Made by a program: the position numbers and the translations under genes
Assembly (NCBI RefSeq): GCF_002287065.1
Contig: NZ_NSJZ01000002.1
Span: 434,001 to 498,000 of the forward strand
Length of the DNA: 64,000 nucleotides
Direction: 5' to 3'
DNA from: Paracoccus salipaludis
GTDB taxonomy: Bacteria > Pseudomonadota > Alphaproteobacteria > Rhodobacterales > Rhodobacteraceae
Notes under the pieces: generated by a model
Told to the model about the DNA's origin: nothing
The model's input: the letters and a program-made list of their open reading frames with translations, nothing else
Databases searched by the model: none
Shown here: piece by piece, positions 29,805 to 41,961 of the stretch
Position numbering within the stretch: the first letter of the stretch is position 1
How the letters are laid out: every line of letters starts with the position of its first letter

Positions 29805-30824
29805 ATGCCTGCAATGACCGAACCCAAGCTGATCGCGGGCAATGCCAATCGCCCGCTGGCCACCGGAATCGCACGGCGGATGTCGATGCACCGCGGCATG
29901 AACGTGGATCTGGTGAACGCGCGGGTCGAGCGGTTCAACGACCAGGAGATCTTCGTCGAGGTCTACGAGAATGTCCGTGGCGAGGACATGTACATCATCC
30001 AGTCCACGTCGAACCCGGCCAACGACAACCTGATGGAGCTGCTGATCATGGCCGACGCGCTGCGGCGCAGCTCGGCCAACCGGATCACGGCGGTCATCCC
30101 CTATTTCGGCTATGCCCGGCAGGACCGCCGCGCCAAGGCCCGCACGCCGATCAGCGCCAAGCTGGTGGCGAACCTGCTGACCGAGGCCGGGGTGGACCGC
30201 ATCCTGACGCTGGACCTGCACGCGACCCAGATCCAGGGGTTCTTCGACATCCCCGTGGACAACCTTTATGCCGCGCCGATCTTCTCGCTGGACATCATGC
30301 ACCACTTCAAGGGCCGCATGGACGACCTGATGATCGTCTCGCCCGACGTGGGCGGCGTGGCACGGGCGCGCGAGATCGCGGCCCGGATCGACGCGCCGCT
30401 GGCCATCGTGGACAAGCGCCGCGAGAAGGCGGGCGAGATTGCCGAGATGACCGTGATCGGCGATGTCGAGGGCAAGACCTGCATCATCGTGGACGACATC
30501 TGCGACACGGCCGGCACGCTGGTGAAGGCCGCGCAACTGCTGGCCGACCACGGCGCGACCGAGGTCCACGCCTATATCACGCACGGCGTGCTGTCCGGCC
30601 CGGCGGTAGGGCGGATCGAAGGCTCGGTCATGAAGTCGCTGGTCATCACCGACTCGATCAGCCAGCCCGAGCCGGTCAAGAACGCCCGCAACATCCGCAT
30701 CGTGCCGACCGCCCCGCTGTTCGCACAGGCGATCATGTCCACCTGGAACGGAACCTCGGTGTCCTCGCTGTTCGAGCTGGAAACGCTGCAGCCGATCTAT
30801 GAAGGAATGTACGCCGCCGTCTGA
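29805..30824 (+). CDS. prs: Ribose-phosphate pyrophosphokinase
   Basis: Makes PRPP from ribose 5-phosphate and ATP, feeding purine, pyrimidine, histidine and NAD synthesis. The 339-aa protein shows [22 protein letters not shown], the flexible loop [34 protein letters not shown] and the PRPP-binding loop [17 protein letters not shown]. It is slightly longer than typical Prs because of an N-terminal extension and an insertion around the middle. It converges on purD across a strong shared terminator. Confidence 0.96.
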   Translation: MPAMTEPKLIAGNANRPLATGIARRMSMHRGMNVDLVNARVERFNDQEIFVEVYENVRGEDMYIIQSTSNPANDNLMELLIMADALRRSSANRITAVIPYFGYARQDRRAKARTPISAKLVANLLTEAGVDRILTLDLHATQIQGFFDIPVDNLYAAPIFSLDIMHHFKGRMDDLMIVSPDVGGVARAREIAARIDAPLAIVDKRREKAGEIAEMTVIGDVEGKTCIIVDDICDTAGTLVKAAQLLADHGATEVHAYITHGVLSGPAVGRIEGSVMKSLVITDSISQPEPVKNARNIRIVPTAPLFAQAIMSTWNGTSVSSLFELETLQPIYEGMYAAV

Positions 30825-30847
30825 GCCGCGCATTTTTCGACCTCAAG

Positions 30848-30880
30848 GACAAGGGGCGCGTGACGATCACGCGCCCCTTG
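30848..30880. terminator. Bidirectional terminator between prs and purD
   Basis: A perfect 15-bp inverted repeat, 30848-30862 with 30866-30880, has a 3-nt CGA loop. It fills the gap between the convergent prs and purD stop codons and is preceded by a CATTTTTCG stretch. It can serve both directions. Confidence 0.85.
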
Positions 30881-30883
30881 TCG

Positions 30884-32146
30884 TCACAGCGCCCGCCAGC
30901 CGATGTCGCGGCGGAAGAACCCCTCGGGCCAGTCCACCGCCTCGGTCAGCGCATAGGCGCGGTCGCGGGCCTCGGCCAGCGTGGCGCCCCGGCCCGTCGC
31001 GTTCAGCACCCGGCCCCCGGCCGAGACCAGTCGCCCCTCGCGTTCCGCCGTGCCCGCATGGAAGATCATGGCCGACGAGCTTTCGGCCAGGTCATCCGGC
31101 AGCCGGATCGCGGTTCCTCTGGCATAGTCGCCGGGGTAGCCGTCGGCCGCCAGCACCACGGTCAGGGCATGGTCGTCGGCCCAGGTCACGCTGACACCGT
31201 CCAGCCGCGATTCCGCGCAGGCCTGGATCAGGTCCAGCGCCTGCGCGCCCAGCCGCATCATCAGCACCTGGCATTCGGGATCGCCGAAGCGGACGTTGTA
31301 TTCCACCAGCCGCGCGCGCCCGTCCCTGATCATCAGCCCGGCGTAAAGGACGCCCTGGAAGGGTGTTCCACGCCGCGCCATCTCCTCGACGGTCGGCTGG
31401 ATGATCTCGGCCATGACGCGTGCCTGCAGGTCTTCCGTCAGGATGGGGGCGGGGGAATAGGCGCCCATGCCGCCGGTGTTCGGGCCGCTGTCGCCCTCGC
31501 CCACACGCTTGTGGTCCTGCGCTGTGCCGACGGGAAGGCAGGTCGTGCCGTCCACGAGGACGAAGAAGCTGGCCTCCTCGCCTTCCATGAACTCCTCGAT
31601 CACCACCTCGGCGCCCGCCGCCCCGAAGGCGCCGCCGAAGGCCGCATCGACGGCCCCCAGCGCCTCGGCCTCGGTCATGGCGACGGTGACGCCCTTGCCG
31701 GCCGCCAGCCCATCCGCCTTGACGACAATGGGCGCACCCATGCGGCGGATGTACTCACGCGCGCCCTCGGCCTCGTCGAAGCGGGCCCAGGCGGCGGTCG
31801 GCGCCCCGCAGGCGTCGCAGATATCCTTGGTGAAGGCCTTGGATGCCTCAAGCCGCGCCGCGGCCTGCGACGGCCCGAAGGCCGCGATCCCGGCCGCGCG
31901 CAGCGCATCGGCCACGCCTGCGGCCAGCGGCGCCTCGGGTCCGATCACCACGAGGTCGATCGCGTGCTCCTCGCAGAAGGCGACGACTGCCGCGCCATCC
32001 TCGATCGCCAGTTCGGCGCAGCGGGCGATGGCGGCAATCCCGGCGTTCCCCGGCGCGACGATCAGCCGGTCGCATTTCGGGTTCTGCCGGATGGCCCAGG
32101 CCAGCGCATGTTCGCGTCCGCCGCCGCCGAGGATCAGGATGTTCAT
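30884..32146 (-). CDS. purD: Phosphoribosylamine-glycine ligase (GAR synthetase)
   Basis: Second enzyme step of de novo purine synthesis, joining phosphoribosylamine and glycine with ATP. The 420-aa ATP-grasp enzyme begins MNILILGGGGREHALAWAI, then shows FGPSQAAARLEASKAFTKD, VVKADGLAAGKGVTVA, the Gly-rich HKRVGEGDSGPNTGGMGAYSPAP-type loop and the C-terminal GGRVLNATGRGATLAEARDRAY. The ATG at 32146 gives the exact family start although the frame is open to 32314. It is divergent from xseA. Confidence 0.96.
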   Translation of the reverse strand: MNILILGGGGREHALAWAIRQNPKCDRLIVAPGNAGIAAIARCAELAIEDGAAVVAFCEEHAIDLVVIGPEAPLAAGVADALRAAGIAAFGPSQAAARLEASKAFTKDICDACGAPTAAWARFDEAEGAREYIRRMGAPIVVKADGLAAGKGVTVAMTEAEALGAVDAAFGGAFGAAGAEVVIEEFMEGEEASFFVLVDGTTCLPVGTAQDHKRVGEGDSGPNTGGMGAYSPAPILTEDLQARVMAEIIQPTVEEMARRGTPFQGVLYAGLMIRDGRARLVEYNVRFGDPECQVLMMRLGAQALDLIQACAESRLDGVSVTWADDHALTVVLAADGYPGDYARGTAIRLPDDLAESSSAMIFHAGTAEREGRLVSAGGRVLNATGRGATLAEARDRAYALTEAVDWPEGFFRRDIGWRAL

Positions 32147-32323
32147 GCGCAAGACCTCCATTCTTGCGCGTGCTTGTGGCCGAAAGCCTCGCCCCGGACA
32201 AGGCGCGCACAGGGCTTCTTCCTTGAACGGATATCCCGGGATGAATGAGGCAGGGGCCCCGTTCATGGGCAGCGCCCCGGTCCGGCGCTTGCCCCTTCGG
32301 CCCGGCCGGTCCATCTATCCTCC

Positions 32324-34009
32324 ATGGACCTTTTCGAAGACGACGCGCCCGGCGCCCCAGCCGGCAGCAACGCCCCGCCCCTGACCGTTTCCGAAATCTC
32401 GGGCGCCGTGAAGCGCGTGATCGAGGGCGAGTTCGGACGCGTCCGCGTCAGGGGAGAGGTCGGGCGCGTTTCCCGGCCCGGCTCGGGGCATCTCTACTTC
32501 GACCTCAAGGACGACAACGCCTGCATGGCCGCCGTCTGCTGGAAGATGCAGGCCGCCCGGCTGGCGCACCGCCCCGAGGAGGGGATGGAGATCATCGTCA
32601 CCGGGCGCCTGACCACCTTCGCCAACCAGTCCAAGTACCAGCTGATCGTCGAGCAGGTCGAACCCGCGGGCCTCGGCGCGCTGATGGCGATGCTGGAACA
32701 GCGCCGGAAGGTGCTTGCGGCCGAGGGCCTGTTCGACGCTGCCGCCAAGCGGCCCATTCCCTATCTGCCGGACGTGATCGCCGTCGTGACCTCGCCCACG
32801 GGCGCGGTGATCCGCGACATCCTTCATCGGCTGCGGGACCGTTTTCCCAGCCGCGTGCTGATCTGGCCGGTGGCGGTGCAGGGCACGGCCTGCGCGCCGC
32901 AGGTGGCGGACGCAATCACGCGCCTGAACGCGATCCGCCCCGGCGGGCCGGTGCCGCGCCCGGACCTCATCATCGTGGCGCGGGGCGGCGGCTCGGTCGA
33001 GGACCTGTGGGGCTTCAACGACGAGGCGGTGGTCCGCGCCGTGGCGGCCGGAACGATCCCGCTGATCTCGGCCGTGGGGCACGAAACCGACACGACGCTG
33101 ATCGACTTCGCATCGGACCTGCGGGCGCCCACGCCCACGGCAGCGGCCGAGATGGCCGTGCCGGTGCTGGCCGACCTGTCCGCGCGGCTGGCCGAGACGC
33201 AGGTGCGCCTGCTGCGCGGCACGCGCGCGCGGCTGGACCGCCCGACCCAGCGGCTGGGGGATCTGGGCCGCGCCCTGGGCCGCCCGCAGGCGCTGACCGC
33301 CCCCGCCCGACAGCGGCTTGACCTGACCGGCCCCCGGCTGGAGCCCGTCCTGCGCGCCTTTGCCCGCGACCGCCGCCGCAGCATCGAGGCGCTGCACCTG
33401 CCGCTGTTCGCCCTGCGCGGCTTCATGGCCGACCGCCGCGCGGCGGTGGAACGGACAGGGCGCGCGCTGGAGCAGGAGCGCCTTCGGGATCAGCAGCGCA
33501 GGCGCTCGGCGCTGCCCGTGGTCCGTGCGGGTGCGGTGCGGATGTTGCAGGCGCAGGCTGCGCGGCGGCTGGAGGACATGCAGCCTCGGTTGGACAGCGC
33601 GGGTAAACGCGCAACCACCAAGGTGGCGGAACGTCTTTCTGCCCTAACCACACGGCTGGACCGCGCGCAGGCGCAGATCCGGCGCGAGCAGACCGAGGGG
33701 CAGACGCGGGCGCAGGAAGCCGCGCGCCGCCTGGCCGCGCTCGCCCCCCGCCTGACGGCCGAGCGGCGGGGCCAGCTTGAGGCGCTGGACCGCCTGCGCC
33801 AGACCCTTGGCCATACCGAGACCCTGCGGCGCGGCTTTGCCATCGTGCGGGGTCCCGAGGGGCTGGTCACCTCGGCGGCGGTGGCAGGCAAGGCCGCCTC
33901 GCTGGAACTCGAGTTCCACGACGGGCGGGTGAGGGTGCATCCCGAAGGCAGCACCCCCGCGCCGCGCCGTGGCGCGAAGAAGCCGCCGGCGCAGGGTTCC
34001 CTGTTCTGA
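32324..34009 (+). CDS. xseA: Exodeoxyribonuclease VII large subunit
   Basis: Catalytic subunit of the single-strand-specific exonuclease ExoVII, which acts with XseB in mismatch repair and recombination. The 561-aa protein has an N-terminal OB fold (LTVSEISGAVKRVIEGEF to GHLYFDLKD), the conserved catalytic block YLPDVIAVVTSPTGAVIRDILHRLRDRFPSRVLIWPVAVQG-type, ARGGGSVEDLWGFNDE and SAVGHETDTTLIDFASDLRAPTPTAAAE. A very long Arg/Ala/Gln coiled-coil region follows (about 280-500) that is longer than in E. coli. xseB is not in this window. Confidence 0.95.
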   Translation: MDLFEDDAPGAPAGSNAPPLTVSEISGAVKRVIEGEFGRVRVRGEVGRVSRPGSGHLYFDLKDDNACMAAVCWKMQAARLAHRPEEGMEIIVTGRLTTFANQSKYQLIVEQVEPAGLGALMAMLEQRRKVLAAEGLFDAAAKRPIPYLPDVIAVVTSPTGAVIRDILHRLRDRFPSRVLIWPVAVQGTACAPQVADAITRLNAIRPGGPVPRPDLIIVARGGGSVEDLWGFNDEAVVRAVAAGTIPLISAVGHETDTTLIDFASDLRAPTPTAAAEMAVPVLADLSARLAETQVRLLRGTRARLDRPTQRLGDLGRALGRPQALTAPARQRLDLTGPRLEPVLRAFARDRRRSIEALHLPLFALRGFMADRRAAVERTGRALEQERLRDQQRRRSALPVVRAGAVRMLQAQAARRLEDMQPRLDSAGKRATTKVAERLSALTTRLDRAQAQIRREQTEGQTRAQEAARRLAALAPRLTAERRGQLEALDRLRQTLGHTETLRRGFAIVRGPEGLVTSAAVAGKAASLELEFHDGRVRVHPEGSTPAPRRGAKKPPAQGSLF

Positions 34010-34012
34010 GCC

Positions 34013-35230
34013 TCAGCGCGTGTCGCGCGGGCGCAGGGCCATCCAGATCAGCGCCCCGCCCGCCAGCGTCAGGAAGGGCAGCATCATCAGGTTGACCGCC
34101 GACCAGCCCTGCTGCGCGGTCCCGCCGCCGCAGCCCATCAGGGCGCCCGAGGACAGCGAGGCCAGGAACACGCCCCCGAAGACGATGGCGTCGTTGATGC
34201 CCTGCACGCGCCCGCGTTCCTCGGGCGTGTGCTGCGCGGTCAGCATCGCGGTCGAGCCGATGAAGCCGAAGTTCCAGCCCAGCCCCAGCAGGACCAGCGC
34301 CAGGTAGAAATGGTCAAGCTCCACGCCGCTCAGGGCGACTGCGCCCGCCCCGGCAAGGATGACCAGCCCGGCCGTGACGATCCGCTCGGCCCCGAAGCGG
34401 GCGATCAGGTGGCCGGTGAAGAAGGCAGGCCCGAACATGGCGATCATGTGCGCCTGCGTCACGCCGGATGCGTCCGCGACGGCAAAGCCGCAGCCGACCA
34501 TCGCCAGGGGCGTCGAGGTCATCACCAGGTTCATCAGGGCGTAGGAGACCGTGCCGCAGATCATGGCGACCACGATGCCGGGCGTGCGCAGGATCTCTGA
34601 CAGGCTGCGGCCGCCGCCTGCACCGGCGCGGGACTGCGGCAGGACCGGGATGCGCAGCATCGCGTAGATGAAGGGCCCCAGCAGGTTCAGCCCGATGATC
34701 GCGGCGAAGGTCATGGCGAAGGGGATGGCGCTCGCCTCGGCCGTCGCGGTGGCGAGCCTCGGGCCGATCAGCGCCGAGACGAGCCCGCCCGCCTGCACGA
34801 GGCTGATCATCTTGGGCTGCAGCGCCTCGGGCGCCACGTCGGCGGCCGCGAAGCGATAGAAGCCCTGCGCCGACATCTGCGCCCCGATCAGCGTACAGCC
34901 CAAGGTGAACAGTGCGAAGTTGCCGCGTTCCAGCCCCGCGAAGGCAATGCCCGCGCCGATGGCCGCGACCAGCGAGGCGATGGTGAACCCCGCCCGCCGC
35001 CCGTGCCGCGCCATGAAGCCCGACAGTAACCGCGCCGAGATGGCCGAGCCGAGCATGACCATCGACACCGGCAGCGTGGCGAAGCAGGGGTTCGGGGCGA
35101 TCATGGCGCCCGCGAGGCCCGCCGTGATGAAGACCATCGACAGTTGCGCGCCCAGGATGGCCTGGGCCAGCACCAGCACCGCGACATTTCCCCAGGCGAG
35201 GCGGCGGCTGTCCGGGGTATCGGCGGTCAT
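34013..35230 (-). CDS. Major facilitator superfamily transporter
   Basis: A 405-aa polytopic membrane protein with about twelve hydrophobic segments. The usual MFS loop is relaxed (RLLSGFMARHGRRAGFTIAS between helices 2 and 3), and a similar stretch occurs after the central loop (TGHLIARFGAERIVTAG). A cytoplasmic loop rich in Gly/Ser/Arg separates the halves. The substrate is unknown. It begins 5 nt after the KDPG aldolase stop, so it may carry a sugar acid or export an intermediate; that is inference. Confidence 0.85.
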   Translation of the reverse strand: MTADTPDSRRLAWGNVAVLVLAQAILGAQLSMVFITAGLAGAMIAPNPCFATLPVSMVMLGSAISARLLSGFMARHGRRAGFTIASLVAAIGAGIAFAGLERGNFALFTLGCTLIGAQMSAQGFYRFAAADVAPEALQPKMISLVQAGGLVSALIGPRLATATAEASAIPFAMTFAAIIGLNLLGPFIYAMLRIPVLPQSRAGAGGGRSLSEILRTPGIVVAMICGTVSYALMNLVMTSTPLAMVGCGFAVADASGVTQAHMIAMFGPAFFTGHLIARFGAERIVTAGLVILAGAGAVALSGVELDHFYLALVLLGLGWNFGFIGSTAMLTAQHTPEERGRVQGINDAIVFGGVFLASLSSGALMGCGGGTAQQGWSAVNLMMLPFLTLAGGALIWMALRPRDTR

Positions 35231-35235
35231 TGCGC

Positions 35236-35877
35236 TCAAGGCCGCAGGCCCGCCGCCTGCCGCGCCAGCGCCTCGATCCCGGACCAGTCGCCCTGGCGCA
35301 TCATCTCTTCGGGCGCGATCCAGCTGCCGCCGACGCAAAGGACGTTCGGCAGGGCAAGGTACTCGGGCGCGTTCGCGGCCGAAACGCCGCCCGTCGGGCA
35401 GAAGCGGATGCCGGGCAGGGGACCCGCCAGCGCCTTGAGATAGGCGGGACCGCCCGCGGGCCCGGCCGGGAAGAACTTGAGCGTATCGAACCCCGCCTCG
35501 ACCGCCTGCATCGCCTCGGACGCCGTGGCGGCCCCCGGCAGCAGCGGCAGCGCGCAATCCTCGCATGCGTCGGCCAGCGTGTCGGTCAGCCCGGGCGAGA
35601 CGGCAAATCGCGCGCCGGCAGCCTGGGCGCGATGAACGTCCTGCGAGGTGATGACGGTGCCTGCCCCTACGATCGCGCCCTCGACCCGTGCCATTGCGGT
35701 AATGGCCTCCAGCGCGGCAGGGGTGCGCAGCGTGACCTCCAGCACCGCCAGGCCGCCGGCGACCAGGCTGCGGGCCAGGGGCTCGGCCCAGGCGGCGTCC
35801 TTTATCACGATCACCGGGATGACCGGCGCCATGGCGCAGATCTCGCGGATGCGGGCAGACTGGCTTTGGGGGGTCAT
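35236..35877 (-). CDS. eda: KDPG/KHG aldolase
   Basis: Class I aldolase of the Entner-Doudoroff pathway that splits 2-keto-3-deoxy-6-phosphogluconate into pyruvate and glyceraldehyde 3-phosphate. The 213-aa TIM-barrel protein has PVIVIKDAAWAEPLARSLVAGG, the conserved GAGTV, LPLLPGAATASEAMQAVEAGFDTLKFFPA with the Schiff-base lysine in LKFFPA, and CPTGGVSAANAPEYLALPNV. The partner dehydratase gene edd is not adjacent. It is co-transcribed with the MFS gene. Confidence 0.93.
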   Translation of the reverse strand: MTPQSQSARIREICAMAPVIPVIVIKDAAWAEPLARSLVAGGLAVLEVTLRTPAALEAITAMARVEGAIVGAGTVITSQDVHRAQAAGARFAVSPGLTDTLADACEDCALPLLPGAATASEAMQAVEAGFDTLKFFPAGPAGGPAYLKALAGPLPGIRFCPTGGVSAANAPEYLALPNVLCVGGSWIAPEEMMRQGDWSGIEALARQAAGLRP

Positions 35878-35958
35878 GGGCGCGCCTTTCGGAAATCCAG
35901 CATGACCCTGCGCCGGGCTCGCGCCGGGCGCAAGGGCGGCTGCCGCTGCACCCGGATG

Positions 35959-36618
35959 TCAGCCGCCAAGGCCCCGCGTCCCGCCCGTGGCGGTCCGTGC
36001 CGTGGCGCCCGCGCCGAAGCCGCCGCGCTGGGCGACCTGCGCCCGGCTCATCGGCGGCTGGCCGACGGTGGTGGGCGCGCGGTTGAAGGTCGTGGCGGGC
36101 ACCCGGCCCGAGCCCGAGTTGCTGGCAAAGGTCTGGTTGCCCGAGGGCGTCGAATAGCCGGTCGGCGTGCGCACCATCGGCTGGCTGAAGATGCCGCCGC
36201 CGCGCGACAGCATGGACCCCATCATGTAGCCGACCAGCAGCGGCATGAAGCTGAAACCCCCGCCCCCCTGCTGCTGCGCTGTCGCGGGATCGCCGGCAGC
36301 CGGATCGGCCCCGCAGGCGCCCTGGCCATGCTGCTGCTCGCACAGTTCCTGCGATTCATAACGGGGGGCGGTTTCCAGATGGGCCTGCTCGGCCGCGGCG
36401 AACTGCGTCCGGCAGTCTTCCTCGGTGAACCAGAGGCCGTCCTTCTGGGCGGCAGCGATGCAGCTGTTGAGGTCGGGGAAGGCCTGGGCGTCCACGGCGT
36501 CGTCCTCGCAGCCTGCCAGGGTCAGCACGGCGGCCCCGGCCAGCAGCAGCGCCACGTGCCGCGAGCGCTTGCGGCGCGGGGCAAGGGCTTCCTCGGGGCG
36601 GTCAGCAAGATCGGTCAT
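35959..36618 (-). CDS. ygiB: DUF1190 lipoprotein-like protein (YgiB family)
   Basis: A 219-aa protein with a basic N-terminus (RRKRSRHV), a hydrophobic segment and a lipobox-like LTLAGC near residue 37, so it is probably an envelope lipoprotein. Cys-containing segments (SCIAAAQKDGLWFTEEDCRTQF, ELCEQQHGQGACGADP) match the YgiB/DUF1190 family. The C-terminal half is Gly/Ser/Thr/Arg rich and likely disordered. It starts 4 nt after the ygiC stop. The ygiB-ygiC pairing is conserved in proteobacteria, but the shared function is not known. Confidence 0.83.
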   Translation of the reverse strand: MTDLADRPEEALAPRRKRSRHVALLLAGAAVLTLAGCEDDAVDAQAFPDLNSCIAAAQKDGLWFTEEDCRTQFAAAEQAHLETAPRYESQELCEQQHGQGACGADPAAGDPATAQQQGGGGFSFMPLLVGYMMGSMLSRGGGIFSQPMVRTPTGYSTPSGNQTFASNSGSGRVPATTFNRAPTTVGQPPMSRAQVAQRGGFGAGATARTATGGTRGLGG

Positions 36619-36622
36619 GGCC

Positions 36623-37840
36623 TTACCCTTCGATGAAATGCGGCTTGAAGCGGGACAGGTTGTGGGTGATCCGGGCGCGGTCCTCTCGGACGCCCAGGCC
36701 CACGCAGTCCTCGCCCACGATCCAGGCGCCGAGGACGGGGTGGAAGCCGTCGAAGGCGGGCAGGGGCGCCAGCGCCTGCACGACCTGCGGGTGGTGCGAA
36801 TAGCTGTCGTCCGGCGCACGGTCGGTTTCGCGTCCCCCTTCGTGGATCACGACGCCCGCGCCTTCGCGCGAGAAGATGGGCTTCGTGACATGGCCCTGCG
36901 CCAGCAGCGGCTCGGCCTCGGCGATGGCGGCCGAGTAGGGCGTCTGCCCGCCCCGGCGCGCGGCTTCGAGGTCAGCCTGAAAGAACGCCGGCAGCAGGTT
37001 GGGGTGATTGGGGAAAAGATGCCACAGCAGGGGCAGCAGCCCCTTGTTCGACACCACCGCCTTCCACGGCGGCTCGATGAAGCGCGCGCCCGAGGGCTGG
37101 AGGTTCGCCGCGAAGTCGTCGCGCAGCATGTCCTCCCACGGATACAGCTTGAACAGCGTCCCGATCACCCGGTCCTGGTCATCGGCAAGTTGGCCCTGGT
37201 CGGTGATGCCGATGCCTGACAGGGGCGTGAAATGCGCGCCCAGGCCGCCCTCGCGCGCGGCCCAGGCGAGGGCCTCGACCGTGGCGTAATCCTCGGGGTT
37301 GTCGCGGTCTGCGGCGAAGTGGATGTCCTCGCCCGGCGCGCAGATGGCGGCCCAGCGTTCGGCCAGCGCCTCGTGGATGCGGTTGAACTGGTCGGTGTTC
37401 GGGCCAAGGACACCTGCATCGCGGCTTTCCTCGAACCACAGCCACTGGAAGGACGCGGATTCATAAAGCGAGGTCGGCGTGTCGGCGTTGTATTCCAGCA
37501 GCTTGGCCGGGCCCTTGCCGTCATAGGCCAGGTCAAAGCGGCCATAAAGCTCGGGCTCGCCGTTGGACCAGCTGCGTTCGACGAAATCCCAGTAGGGCCG
37601 CGGGATATCAAGCCGCGTCATCCATTCTTCCGAGGCGACGGCATGGGCCACGGCCTCGCGGCACATGGCGTGCAGTTCGGTCCCCGGCGCCTCGATGTCA
37701 TCCTCGATCTGGCGGAGCGTGAAACGATAGGCCGAGGTCTCGTCCCAGTAGGGCTCTCCTCCCATGTCGGCGAAGGTGAACCCCAGCTCGGTCGCGCGGT
37801 CGCGCCAGCCGGGCCGCTCGGGAAGGGAAAGCTTCTGCAT
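36623..37840 (-). CDS. ygiC: Glutathionylspermidine synthase-like ATP-grasp protein (YgiC family)
   Basis: A 405-aa protein matching the C-terminal synthetase domain of glutathionylspermidine synthase: KLLEYNADTPTSLYESASFQWLW, then ARFIEPPWKAVVSNKGLLPLLWHLFPNHPNLLPAF and FSREGAGVVIHEGG. The E-Y-N-A-D and P-x-W-K blocks belong to the ATP-grasp active site. There is no amidase domain. Whether it makes a glutathione-polyamine conjugate or another peptide bond is unsettled. The ATG at 37840 is used; frame upstream has no similarity. Confidence 0.87.
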   Translation of the reverse strand: MQKLSLPERPGWRDRATELGFTFADMGGEPYWDETSAYRFTLRQIEDDIEAPGTELHAMCREAVAHAVASEEWMTRLDIPRPYWDFVERSWSNGEPELYGRFDLAYDGKGPAKLLEYNADTPTSLYESASFQWLWFEESRDAGVLGPNTDQFNRIHEALAERWAAICAPGEDIHFAADRDNPEDYATVEALAWAAREGGLGAHFTPLSGIGITDQGQLADDQDRVIGTLFKLYPWEDMLRDDFAANLQPSGARFIEPPWKAVVSNKGLLPLLWHLFPNHPNLLPAFFQADLEAARRGGQTPYSAAIAEAEPLLAQGHVTKPIFSREGAGVVIHEGGRETDRAPDDSYSHHPQVVQALAPLPAFDGFHPVLGAWIVGEDCVGLGVREDRARITHNLSRFKPHFIEG

Positions 37841-37943
37841 CGTCACGTCGTTCCGCTTGTCATCGTCCCGATGTGGCAAGCGCCGCCCGGGGATGCAAGT
37901 GCGGTGCCCGGACCGGCCCGCCTCAAGTCCTCGTGCGGACATG

Positions 37944-37972
37944 AAAAAACCCCGGCCGCGAGGGCCGGGGTC
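37944..37972 (-). terminator. Rho-independent terminator of acnA
   Basis: ACCCCGGCC at 37949-37957 pairs with 37963-37971 around GCGAG. Read on the minus strand it is followed by six T residues. It lies 20 nt beyond the acnA stop codon. Confidence 0.92.
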
Positions 37973-37991
37973 GGTGTCGGATGCAGGCGTC

Positions 37992-40775
<2,784 letters not shown>

Positions 40776-40880
40776 GGCTTTGCTTCCTCAAGGGCTCAGG
40801 TGGCAGGCAACGCCCGGATTGCCCCGACTCATCCAGCGGTGCAAGCGCAAGGATACATCGAGACTCGCCCGGCATTTGTT

Positions 40881-40898
40881 TGTATGCCGTGGTATACA
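40881..40898. promoter_or_regulatory. 18-bp imperfect palindrome in the acnA promoter region
   Basis: TGTATGCC at 40881-40888 and GGTATACA at 40891-40898 are inverted copies with one mismatch, separated by GT. The site lies about 105 bp upstream of the acnA ATG, next to a possible acnA promoter reading TTGAAA then TATACC on the minus strand, so a bound protein would cover the promoter. The regulator is not identifiable; the pattern resembles GntR-type operators. Confidence 0.5.
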
Positions 40899-41004
40899 TA
40901 TTCGGCGCGGTTTTCAAGGGCGACCGCGCCGGTCACGGGCGCGGACGGATGCTAACGAAGCATTGATTTGGTCTCGGACGCGACTGTGGCCTAAGCGGGA
41001 CGGA

Positions 41005-41958
41005 ATGACAGATATTTCGATCCATCGCTTCCGCCCCGTGGGGCTTGCAGCGGCATTCGGCCTCGCCCTGGCCGTCCTGGCGGCGCCCTCGGGCGCACAG
41101 GACATGGCGCCGGGGCAGGGCGGCGGACCAGCGGTTCCCGCCGCCGAAGCCGGAATCGCGGTCATCGAGGCGCCCGAGGGCGAGGGGACCGAACTGCCCG
41201 AAGGCGCCTTCTCGCTGGCCCCGGAGCGTCCGGCATTCGGCGGTGCCGAACGCGGGGCGATGGGGCGCGGCCGCCTGGGGCCGACCGGCAGCCCTCCGGT
41301 GGTGATCGAGCTTTTCACGTCGCAGGGATGTTCGTCCTGCCCCCCGGCCGACGCGCTGATCGGGGCGATGTCGGACGATCCCGGCGTGCTGACGCTCAGC
41401 TGGCATGTCGACTACTGGGACTACCTCGGCTGGGCCGATGCCTTCGCCCGGCCCCAGCACGCCGCCCGGCAGGAGGCCTATGCCGAGGCCGCGGGCGAGC
41501 GGGGCGTCTATACCCCCCAGATCATCATCGACGGCCAGGACACGCTGCTCAGCCTGCATCGCGCCGCACTGATGGCCCTGATCGACGAACACGCGGCGCG
41601 GCCCCCCGCGATCATGGTGACGGCGACGGTCGAGGGCGAGGTGCATGTCATCGACCTCACGCCGCGCGTCACGGTTCCGGGCGGCGTGGACATCGCGCTT
41701 GTGCGCTATCTTCCGCAGCGCTCGGTTCAGGTGAAGGCCGGGGAAAACCGGGGCCGGACCATCGATTACCGCAACATCGTGGTGGACAGCGAGTTGCTGG
41801 CCCGCTGGCCCGCGCGAGAGCCGCTGCGCCTGACCGTGCGGCCGGGGAACGACCCGGACGATGCCTATCCCGACGACACGCAGCACGCGATCCTTGTCCA
41901 GCAGGCGCTGGCGGGTGGAGAGCCGGGGCCGATCCTCGCGGCGGTGCGGCTGGACTGA
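41005..41958 (+). CDS. DUF1223 secreted thioredoxin-like protein
   Basis: A 317-aa protein with a Sec signal peptide (basic start, then LAAAFGLALAVLAAPSGAQ, cleavage near residue 32). A Pro/Glu/Gly-rich spacer leads to the DUF1223 domain: PVVIELFTSQGCSSCPPADAL with a CxxC redox motif, HVDYWDYLGWADAFARPQHAARQEAYA, and GVYTPQIIIDG with the cis-Pro position. It is likely a periplasmic redox protein whose partner is unknown. The linker is longer than usual. The gene is divergent from acnA, and its stop codon adjoins the rnpB promoter. Confidence 0.87.
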   Translation: MTDISIHRFRPVGLAAAFGLALAVLAAPSGAQDMAPGQGGGPAVPAAEAGIAVIEAPEGEGTELPEGAFSLAPERPAFGGAERGAMGRGRLGPTGSPPVVIELFTSQGCSSCPPADALIGAMSDDPGVLTLSWHVDYWDYLGWADAFARPQHAARQEAYAEAAGERGVYTPQIIIDGQDTLLSLHRAALMALIDEHAARPPAIMVTATVEGEVHVIDLTPRVTVPGGVDIALVRYLPQRSVQVKAGENRGRTIDYRNIVVDSELLARWPAREPLRLTVRPGNDPDDAYPDDTQHAILVQQALAGGEPGPILAAVRLD

Positions 41959-41961
41959 CGC

